A stretch of DNA of 8,695 nt from Treponema sp. UBA1233 (lineage in GTDB: Bacteria; Spirochaetota; Spirochaetia; Treponematales; Treponemataceae), in assembly GCA_002309305.1 (NCBI GenBank), contig DBWR01000046.1, positions 1 to 8,695 of the forward strand, in the 5' to 3' direction. Of this stretch, positions 1-7,400 are shown piece by piece. The notes under the pieces are model-generated. The model searched no databases and was not told where the DNA came from. It saw nothing but the letters and a program-made list of their open reading frames with translations. The stretch's first letter is position 1, and each line of letters starts with the position of its first letter. The translations under genes were made by a program, and so were the position numbers.

Positions 1-1574
1 GGACACTTGCAGTTTACCCAGCTGTCTATTCCGGCAAGAGGGCTTTCTCCAGTTCCAGTCGGCTGATATGTCTTTACGTCCGGCAGTTCGAGAGGCAGTT
101 CTTCTTCGGGGACAGGCACTGTTCCGCAATCCGGGCAGTGTACCAGAGGAATCGGTTCACCCCAGTATCTCTGACGGCTAAAGATCCAGTCGCGGAGCTT
201 GTAGCTTACGGCCTTTTTGCCTATGCCCTTTTCGCCAAGCCATGTGATTATCGTGTTGATTACTTCTTTTGTCGGTTTTCCGTTGAACTCTTCGCTGTTG
301 ATTGCATATCCGTCCTTTGCAGGAGTACATTTTTCCGCAACAGAGAATACGTCCGGATGGGAATCTGCAAGCTTTTTGTATTCATCGGGGTTTGCGGCTG
401 CCTTTCTGATGAGTTCAGCACCCTTTGCCTCATCTCCGTCTGCAAGGGAAGCCACTTCTTCAGGACTTGCCACAACCTTGATGATTGGAAGGTTGAATTT
501 CTTTGCAAAATCCCAGTCGCGTTCATCGTGTGCGGGAACTGCCATGATTGCACCCGTTCCGTGGCCTGTAAGAACATAGTCGGCAATCCAGATTGGAACA
601 AGGGCTCCGTTTACAGGGTCAATTCCATAGCTTCCGGTAAACACACCGGTCTTGTCCTTTGCAAGGTCGGTCCTTTCCAGATCAGACTTGCTTGATGCTT
701 CGGCAATGTATTTTTCAACGGCGTCCTTCTGTTCGCTTGTTGTAAGCTCCTTTACCATGGGATGCTCTGGGGCAAGAACCATGTATGTGGCACCAAAGAG
801 TGTGTCAGGGCGTGTCGTGTAAACCGTGAGCTTTTTGTCCGTGGCCTTTCCGTCTTTGTCCGCAACGGTAAAGTCAACCTCGGCACCCTCGCTCCTTCCA
901 ATCCAGTTCTTCTGCATGAGCTTTACGCTTTCCGGCCAGTCAAGTCCCTCAAGATCCTTAATCAGGTCGTCGGCATAGGCGGTAATCTTTAAAATCCACT
1001 GGCGGATTGTCTTGTGGGTAACGGGAGAACCACAGCGGTCGCAATGGCCTTCCTTTACCTCTTCGTTTGCAAGTCCAGTCTTGCAGCTTGGGCACCAGTT
1101 GATTGGAGTTTCTGCCTCGTAAGCAAGTCCCTTCTTGTACAGCTGAAGGAAAATCCACTGAGTCCACTTGTAATAGTCCGGTGTGCATGTCATCACGCAG
1201 CGGTCCCAGTCATAGCTGAATCCAAGGGCCTTGATCTGCTGTGTAAAATGCTCGATGTTCTTGAAGGTTGTCGTTGCCGGGTGGGTTCCGGTCTTTATGG
1301 CATAGTTTTCCGCAGGCAGTCCGAATGCGTCATATCCCATTGGATGAAGCACGTTGTATCCGTTCATGCGGAGGTAGCGGCAGTAGATGTCGGTTGCCGT
1401 ATATCCTTCCGGGTGGCCTACATGAAGTCCTGCACCGCTGGGATACGGGAACATGTCAAGAACGTATCTTCTCTTTTCTTTTGGAAACTTAGGGTCTTCC
1501 GTTACGCGGAAAGTCTTGTTGTCATCCCAATATTTCTGCCATTTTGGTTCAATGTTTTGAAATGGATAAGCCAT
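1..1574 (-). CDS. leuS: leucyl-tRNA synthetase, N-terminal part (truncated by window edge)
   Basis: Cytoplasmic class I aminoacyl-tRNA synthetase that charges tRNA-Leu with leucine. The reading frame is open from ATG at 1574 to the window edge (524 codons plus 2 nt), so about 60% of a typical bacterial LeuRS is present. The class I HIGH signature is HVGH at residues 51-54. A zinc-ribbon pair is C161-x2-C164 and C178-x2-C181. The CP1 editing domain shows TTRPDT (253-258) and GTGAIMAVPAHDERD (339-353), whose Asp350 matches the conserved editing-site Asp. SRQRYWGEPIP (466-476) and a CPDC knuckle (480-483) follow. The KMSKS loop and the tRNA-binding C-terminus lie outside the window. AGAGG (1585-1581) sits 6 nt before the ATG and supports this start. 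Relative to B. subtilis LeuRS as I recall it, roughly 35-40 extra residues occur around 366-420. The gene is divergent from the lipoprotein operon. Confidence 0.98.
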   Translation of the reverse strand, partial: MAYPFQNIEPKWQKYWDDNKTFRVTEDPKFPKEKRRYVLDMFPYPSGAGLHVGHPEGYTATDIYCRYLRMNGYNVLHPMGYDAFGLPAENYAIKTGTHPATTTFKNIEHFTQQIKALGFSYDWDRCVMTCTPDYYKWTQWIFLQLYKKGLAYEAETPINWCPSCKTGLANEEVKEGHCDRCGSPVTHKTIRQWILKITAYADDLIKDLEGLDWPESVKLMQKNWIGRSEGAEVDFTVADKDGKATDKKLTVYTTRPDTLFGATYMVLAPEHPMVKELTTSEQKDAVEKYIAEASSKSDLERTDLAKDKTGVFTGSYGIDPVNGALVPIWIADYVLTGHGTGAIMAVPAHDERDWDFAKKFNLPIIKVVASPEEVASLADGDEAKGAELIRKAAANPDEYKKLADSHPDVFSVAEKCTPAKDGYAINSEEFNGKPTKEVINTIITWLGEKGIGKKAVSYKLRDWIFSRQRYWGEPIPLVHCPDCGTVPVPEEELPLELPDVKTYQPTGTGESPLAGIDSWVNCKC

Positions 1575-1619
1575 AATTCGCCTCTTTTATTCATGTCATC
1601 AGTATAAAATATGAAAAAG

Positions 1620-1648
1620 ATTATACCATATAATTGAAAGATGATAAA
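1620..1648 (-). promoter_or_regulatory. leuS promoter, extended -10
   Basis: On the minus strand a perfect TATAAT (1625-1620) is preceded by TGG (1628-1626), giving an extended -10. A weak -35 TTTATC (1648-1643) lies 17 bp upstream. The predicted start near 1613 leaves a leader of about 38 nt before the leuS ATG. No T-box-like structure fits in so short a leader. Confidence 0.65.
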
Positions 1649-1665
1649 GAGACAATTGTTAATCC

Positions 1666-1693
1666 ACAATTCAAAATGCATAATTGTTTTTTT
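1666..1693 (+). repeat. single copy of AT-rich repeat AATTCAAAATGCATAATT with flanking hairpin and T-tract
   Basis: The 18-mer at 1668-1685 differs at one position from two tandem copies downstream of the operon (8491-8508 and 8505-8522). ACAATT (1666-1671) can pair with AATTGT (1682-1687) around a 10-nt loop, followed by seven T (1687-1693). That resembles a weak terminator, but no plus-strand gene lies upstream to terminate. It is therefore better read as a member of an intergenic repeat family. Confidence 0.6.
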
Positions 1694-1696
1694 CTG

Positions 1697-1730
1697 TTGA
1701 TAAACTGCGGATTCTTTGATATTTTATAAT
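1697..1730 (+). promoter_or_regulatory. candidate promoter of the three-gene operon
   Basis: TTGATA (1697-1702) is followed after 17 bp by TATTTT (1720-1725). A perfect TATAAT overlaps at 1725-1730 but would have a 22-bp spacer. Either choice gives a leader of about 100 nt before the ATG at 1831. A second possible -10, TATATT (1785-1790), has no convincing -35. The region is AT-rich, so chance matches are likely. Confidence 0.35.
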
Positions 1731-1812
1731 AACTTTAAGAAATTGGGTTCAGTCAAAATCGTGAAAAGATATCGGATTAGTTTATATATTGAATTGGTTT
1801 GATTTTTTTTAT

Positions 1813-1818
1813 GGGGAG
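1813..1818 (+). promoter_or_regulatory. ribosome binding site of the beta-barrel gene
   Basis: GGGGAG lies 12 nt before the ATG at 1831, slightly long spacing. It favours 1831 over the upstream in-frame TTG at 1789, which has no purine-rich site before it and would spoil the signal peptide. The ATG at 1811 is out of frame. Confidence 0.55.
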
Positions 1819-1830
1819 AATGAACTTATT

Positions 1831-2439
1831 ATGAAGAAGCTTTTTTTGGCGGCAGTCTGCATTCTTATTGCCGTTCCTGTCTTTGCACAAATCCAGCCAC
1901 AAGGATTTTCAGCCGGTTTACACATGTCGGGAATGTTCCCTCTTGGGGATTATTCAAGCTATTCAACTGCAAATGTTGGAGGCGGTGCGGACCTTGAATT
2001 CGTCCTTCCGGAAAACCAGCAGCCGTTTGGTGACAAATTCCAGTTGGGAATTTTCTTTACTGCGGGTTTCAGCCATTCGTTTGTAAAAGATGACTCTCCG
2101 GTTTCCAGCCTGAATGACATTCTCATAGATGCGGGTCTTTCCCTTAGGTTCCCGATTGTCGACGGAGAAAAATTCAAGATGGCTTTAGTTCCGGAAATAG
2201 GCGGTGGACTGGTGTTTCACATGCCAAAAGCCGTGGATGGAACTGAACTTAAAAGCGTGTACATGAATCCACTTGTTTCAATATCACCATCGGTCAGATT
2301 CATACTTCCAAAGAATCTTGAAATCATGGTTAATCCAATTTACACAATTGCCTTTGAACAATCAGCGGTACAGCATGAACTGGGATTGCAGCTCGGTTTG
2401 ATGTGGCACATCTCTGATTTTCTTGATGGCAGGAATTAA
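1831..2439 (+). CDS. small exported outer-membrane beta-barrel-like protein
   Basis: A 202-residue protein with a clear Sec signal peptide: MKK, a hydrophobic stretch (LFLAAVCILIAVPV) and a signal peptidase I site VFA|Q after residue 19. The mature part has alternating hydrophobic and polar residues and glycine-rich turns typical of transmembrane beta-strands, for example GFSAGLHMSGMF, GGGADLEFVL, LGIFFTAGFSHSF, AGLSLRFPI, MALVPEIGGGLVF and HELGLQLGLMWHI. This fits an 8- to 10-strand outer-membrane barrel. The last residue is Asn, not the terminal aromatic usual in proteobacterial porins. I do not recognise a named family. It is the first gene of the apparent operon, 63 nt before the next gene. 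The exact strand count and any transport role are unknown. A periplasmic beta-sandwich is the alternative. Confidence 0.75.
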   Translation: MKKLFLAAVCILIAVPVFAQIQPQGFSAGLHMSGMFPLGDYSSYSTANVGGGADLEFVLPENQQPFGDKFQLGIFFTAGFSHSFVKDDSPVSSLNDILIDAGLSLRFPIVDGEKFKMALVPEIGGGLVFHMPKAVDGTELKSVYMNPLVSISPSVRFILPKNLEIMVNPIYTIAFEQSAVQHELGLQLGLMWHISDFLDGRN

Positions 2440-2457
2440 TTCATAACATGAAAATGG

Positions 2458-2474
2458 CTCTGGGGTTTCCGGAG
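2458..2474 (+). other. small intergenic hairpin without T-tract
   Basis: CTCTGG (2458-2463) pairs with CCGGAG (2469-2474), including one T-G wobble, around a 5-nt loop. No T-run follows, so it is not an intrinsic terminator. It might modulate mRNA processing or relative expression between the first and second genes, but it could be chance. Confidence 0.3.
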
Positions 2475-2490
2475 AATTATATTGCTCGAA

Positions 2491-2495
2491 GAGGA
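2491..2495 (+). promoter_or_regulatory. ribosome binding site deciding the start of the 638-aa lipoprotein
   Basis: GAGGA lies 7 nt before the ATG at 2503. It lies inside the extension that would result from the upstream in-frame TTG at 2482, so the ATG, which also opens a proper signal peptide, is the preferred start. Confidence 0.8.
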
Positions 2496-2502
2496 ATTTT
2501 TT

Positions 2503-4419
2503 ATGAGGAAATTTTCTATTCTGTTTTTGACGGCATTCACATTCATCACAATCTCATGCGGTAACTTTCTTTCTGACGTAAAAGATGAAGACGTGAAGAT
2601 GCACAGTCTGGTGTCAAACCTTAACTTTGATTCAATTGGATTAAGGCTTACGGGAGACACCAATGCAAAGGATGGTACGGTTATAACGGCTGTTTGTAAT
2701 GGTGTTGAGCTTCAAAGTGTTGCGGCCAATGGAAGAATCGAATACATTCTGGATGCTGTGTTCCATGACGGCGTTCTTGGAGGAAGAAGTTATGGCATTC
2801 ACTTTAGTGCGGACGGATACCTGGACAGGAACGATTCCATTCAATACTGGCCTATTGTTGAATGGGAGATGCCTATTATGACTCAGGAGGTTACGACTTC
2901 GGAGGGCAACTACATCAGGGAGCTTGACAGAATGCCAGTTTTTGTAGGCGGAGCCGACGATTTTAAATTACCGGAAGTTACAATCAAGAATTACGATAAG
3001 AATTCTGTTGCTGTGAAGACGACATTCAAGCTGTATGAAAACTATGATCAACCAGAAATGCAGGAGCTGGACGTAAATACTAGCAACTGGACTGTCAGGG
3101 ATTTAAAGGCCTTCTTCTCGGATTCAGCTAATCTTGGTAAGACTGTTGAAGCAAATTACAGCATCAGGCCCAAGTGTTCAAACGGTGATGAACTTGAAAT
3201 GGGTACATGGCTTGCCTTTGATTGTGCCAATGATGTTCTAGTGCAGAGTGCCCAAATCAAATATGAATACGGAGAATACCAACCATATCTTTATGACACT
3301 ACCGTTTATAATAGTTCCAGCAATCTTGCCGGTGGAAACATCGCATACCAGTGGCAGAGTTCTGATGATGGTGGAAATACATGGACAGATATTGAAGGTG
3401 CTACGGAAAAGACTTACAAGATAACAGAAGAAGACATCGGAAAAGTAGTCCGTCTTCAAATAATACAAACTATGGGAAACGAGGTAAAACCTGCCGTAGA
3501 ATCTGATACCGATTTGATGAGCAATCATATTTTAAGTTATTCCCTGTATTATGATGGAGACATCAAAGTGGGAGAGTCATTCGACGAAACAAAAATCAGG
3601 GGAACTCTCACCGACTCTTTGGGTCAGACCTACAATGCGGAAGATTGTACATGGGAAAAAATCGAGCCTTCTGGATTCTATGTTGCAAACGAGGACAAAG
3701 GTTCCTGGTACTTTGATTTTACCGCAAGTTGCCTCAAAGAAGGATCGGACACTGAAAAAATCTTTGAAGACAATGCGGAAGTTTTTGCCACAGTGCGCTA
3801 TGCCGATTTGGAAGAAACACCGGAGCTTTCAACTGAGATAGATAAAATCTCTTATGGTAAAGTTGAATTTGCAGTAGCTAACAGAGACTATGAGTATTCA
3901 GCAGACAACGGAGCGACTTACAAAGAGCTTGGAACAGAAGAAATCAAGATAGGTTCAAACAAGACCCTTTACATCAGGAAATGTGCTTTGGGTACTCCGG
4001 GTTACATGGGCTACATAAAGGAATCAGAGCCAGTTCAACTGATAGCTTCAGAAGAAAACATAGGAATAAAGACCCTGGCAGCAGGAGATGGAATCATAAG
4101 CGGAGTTAAGGTTCCAAAAGTGACTCTGGAAAAATCCGAGAGTGGAAATACTATTACAGTAACTCCAAGATTGATCAATACCGAAGACTGGTTTACATAC
4201 GAATACACGTGGCGAATAGACGGAAACCTTTTGTCAGAATGCGAATGGAACAATGACGGTGTCAGCACCAGCATGACTGGAGATGCACTTTACATTAACA
4301 AGACGAAACTTCCGAAAGGTGACACTTACATGATTTTCTGTATAGTCAAAATTTCTGGAGAAGGACTTGAAGGTGAACTTTTCTCTCTGTCTGATCAGAT
4401 TTCGGTCAGAGTTCAGTAA
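2503..4419 (+). CDS. 638-aa surface lipoprotein with Ig-like modules
   Basis: The N-terminus (MRK, hydrophobic core, then TISC at residues 16-19) is a type II signal peptide with a relaxed, spirochaete-style lipobox, predicting acylation at Cys19. The rest is almost all beta-rich. Residues 281-320 form an Ig-like surface module seen in many bacterial cell-surface proteins: AYQWQSSDDGGNTWTDIEGA, then TYKITEEDIGK and a VVRLQI strand. Residues 456-491 resemble the repeat written as 'YEYS-DGG-TYKELGT...LYIRK' in other surface proteins (here YEYSADNGATYKELGTEEI). A last beta-sandwich covers about 535-638. The first 250 residues match nothing I recognise, and no catalytic motif is visible. It ends 26 nt before the 1347-aa lipoprotein gene, so the two are almost certainly co-transcribed. 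The likely role is binding, scaffolding or adhesion at the cell surface; a partner function for the downstream protein is inference. Confidence 0.85.
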   Translation: MRKFSILFLTAFTFITISCGNFLSDVKDEDVKMHSLVSNLNFDSIGLRLTGDTNAKDGTVITAVCNGVELQSVAANGRIEYILDAVFHDGVLGGRSYGIHFSADGYLDRNDSIQYWPIVEWEMPIMTQEVTTSEGNYIRELDRMPVFVGGADDFKLPEVTIKNYDKNSVAVKTTFKLYENYDQPEMQELDVNTSNWTVRDLKAFFSDSANLGKTVEANYSIRPKCSNGDELEMGTWLAFDCANDVLVQSAQIKYEYGEYQPYLYDTTVYNSSSNLAGGNIAYQWQSSDDGGNTWTDIEGATEKTYKITEEDIGKVVRLQIIQTMGNEVKPAVESDTDLMSNHILSYSLYYDGDIKVGESFDETKIRGTLTDSLGQTYNAEDCTWEKIEPSGFYVANEDKGSWYFDFTASCLKEGSDTEKIFEDNAEVFATVRYADLEETPELSTEIDKISYGKVEFAVANRDYEYSADNGATYKELGTEEIKIGSNKTLYIRKCALGTPGYMGYIKESEPVQLIASEENIGIKTLAAGDGIISGVKVPKVTLEKSESGNTITVTPRLINTEDWFTYEYTWRIDGNLLSECEWNNDGVSTSMTGDALYINKTKLPKGDTYMIFCIVKISGEGLEGELFSLSDQISVRVQ

Positions 4420-4445
4420 GATGCGGTTTTAGAGGAGAAATTGAT

Positions 4446-7400
4446 ATGAAAAGAAGATTAAATTTTTTCAAGCTTGTATTCGCAGCGACATTCGCAGCGG
4501 CTCTCTTGATTTTTACATCCTGCTCCGGTTTGTATACGCCGCAATCTGATGATTCTAAATCTGGTAGTGCAACACTAAAGGTAAGCATTCGTGACGAAAT
4601 GCGAACTGCACTTCCTGAGTTTGATATGGATAGCCTGACTTACATCTACCTGAATTATTGGAATGATGACGACTATGAGACTGTAGGAAGCTGGTCAAGT
4701 GTTGACGAGATGAAGAAATCTGTCCTTCCGTTCAAGACTGGAACCTATAAATTTGCTTTGGTTGCCTTGACTAACAGTGCGATGTTCTCTGAACAAAAGG
4801 AATATACAATCGTAAGCGGATCAAATTCCATTTCCTTTGCTCCGCGACTTTCCGCATTGGGAGACATCATTTCCGGTAAGGGAAATTTGGACATAAAGCT
4901 CAGGTTCAACGATTCTCATGTCCGAAAAATAACCGCAGGACTTTACAGTACCGAAGAAACAATGATTCCCGGATATAACGACGAAGAACTTACCATTCAG
5001 TCTGGTGGAAAAATCGAATATTTAAAGGAAGGGGAAAACAGTGTTCCTGCCGGAAACTACATCGTCATATTTAAATTCTATGCCGATAACGAAAAGACAC
5101 AGCTTTTGGGAACATACCGCGAGTATGCTTCAATCATGAATGGACTTACAAGTAAATCAGACTGCGTAGTTGATTCTCTTGGAAACCTGTTTACAATCAG
5201 ATATGATTTGGGAGGCGGTTCCTTTACAAACGGATATACGGCTCCAGGTTCATACACAAGACATTCTGATACAATCATCCTTCCTCCAGAAGATAAAATC
5301 AGCAAACCAGGCAACACATTTGCAGGCTGGTACGAGTCATCAGACTTTACTGGTTCCCCACAGTACCTTCTTACACGAGGAAGCTGCGGAAACAAGACAT
5401 ACTATGCAAAATGGATTCCTGACATCACAATTCTCTATGTTGCCAACGGTGGAAAAATAAAAACGACAACTCAGACAGCACAAAGGGGACAGGCTGTTAC
5501 ACTCATGACTTCGGTGCAGCTTGGACTTGAACCTCCTTTTGAAGGCAGCAACTTTGTTGGATGGGCTAAAGAAGCCAAAGCAACTGCAAAAGACTACGAT
5601 AATGGACAAACAGTTACAGGTGGATTTGAGGTAAATACCGTTCTTTATGCACTCTGGACAATTACAGGTATAAATGGAGATCCTGGAAAGGACAGTGATG
5701 AAGACGGTTTGTCAGATGGAGATGAGCTTAACGCATATACCGACCCCAGTAATCCCGACACAGACGGAGACGGCTTTAAGGATGGAGAGGAAGTAAAACT
5801 TCACAACAACAACACTAACATGTTCAATCCTCTGATTGCAGACATGCCTGAACTGGAGATTGAATTTGTTGGTAAGCCCCAGATTTTCTATGAGTATACC
5901 ACAAGTTCCGGCTCATCCTCATCCGAATCTGTCGACTATAGCACAGGAGAAGAAGGAGGCTTTTCAATCTCAAACTCAAGCTCCAAATCACGCGACGAGA
6001 CCCATGGTTGGAGTGTAGGATTTAAAATCTCTCAAAAGGTAAGCACCGCGGGAACCGAATCTGAAGCCGGCCTGGAATTCGGATACAACGGAAATGTAAC
6101 CAAGGGAGACAGCATCTCATACTCAAGGGATTCAAGCTCCGGATGGTCAAAGTCATGGTCAAATTCAAAGACCACCAGCACCGAGACAGGAAGATCTGTA
6201 AACGGAGGAAAGGTAGTATTCCAGTGCAGGTTCAAGAATCCAAGCAACATAGCTTATGAGGTAAAGGGTGCGACTGTATCCCTTAACCGCATACCCAACA
6301 ATAATGGCAAAACTTCTATTCCGGTTCTGACAGAGACACTCAGCAACGTGGGAACTCTTGGCCCTGGCAGAACAAGCGGAACATTCAACGTAAAGTCAGA
6401 CCTAACTCTTGCAGAAACGGAGGAGCTTTTAAAGTGGTCCACGGGAATGGAGCTGATTGTCTCAGGCTATTCGATTGCACTTGAAGGAAATGACTTTACC
6501 GAAGCAATGACTAAGGTCAAGGCTCAGACTGCCGCACTTTACATCGACTGGGGAAGCGGAATTGAGGGGGCAAGGGAACCCGAGACATATAATGTCGCCG
6601 TAAAAAATCGCTTCAATGCAAGCGCCACTCAATGGCAGGATAAATATGAGGAAATGGATTTGAAGTGGGTGTTCGACAACATCCTAAATTATCAGGAAGG
6701 TAGGGACTATGTTCTTGAGGGATTTGACGGCAAGAAATTCTTAAAATCCATAGATGGCGTTGCAAACCAGACAAACCCAGAAGACGGAGTTTGGTTTATC
6801 AGCCATAAATATACGGAAAACGGAAGACGAAAGGGAATGGCATATCTCCCTTTCAAGAGCGATACCACGGATAAATGGAATTTTTCGGACATCAAGATAA
6901 ATGCAGGCGATGAGATTTCCATAATCTATACAGTGGACAAGGACGGAGACGGCGTGCCTCTTAACGAGGAGCTCATTTACGGAACAGATGATGAAAATCC
7001 CGACACGGACGGAGACGGACTTACAGACTACGAGGAAATCTACGGCTGGTATAAGGAAGGAATAGGACTTGATGCCAAGTACAACGGGACAACGAAAAAA
7101 GTCTATACAAGCCCCATCCTGACAGACTCTGACGGAGACGGAGACCTTGACGATAATGATAATTCCACAAACAGACTTGACTATTCTACTGATGCCAATA
7201 AGCGCGACAGTGACCCGATGGTTCCCCTTGTAAAGAGCGATACCAGCCTTAAAATTTCGAGCTATTCTGCGACAGGAGCTTCAAATTCTTTCCAGAACTT
7301 TACATTTACAAATGATAAGGCAACGGTAAGTAACGTGAATGACCGCATCTATCTTGATATTGTGCCCAAGCTTTCTTTGTCAACTGTCAAGTACAGGAAT

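Noticed and set aside
138..1607. Several plus-strand open frames opposite leuS
   Set aside because: The minus strand encodes a continuous, highly conserved LeuRS over the whole interval; the plus-strand frames lack ribosome binding sites and recognisable products.
1789..1830. TTG-initiated N-terminal extension of the beta-barrel protein
   Set aside because: It would place acidic and aromatic residues before the signal peptide and has no ribosome binding site; the ATG at 1831 starts a textbook signal peptide.
4446..5192. PA14 domain upstream of the toxin-like core, as in many binary-toxin B proteins
   Set aside because: Residues 27-249 are lipoprotein beta-sandwich modules without the PA14 sequence pattern, followed by InlB B-repeats.
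5691..5795. Dockerin (cellulosome) domain
   Set aside because: Dockerins also have duplicated calcium loops, but the DSDEDGLSDGDE and NPDTDGDGFKDGEE pattern with TDPSNPDTDG linkers is TSP3-type, and the dockerin helix and recognition residues are absent.
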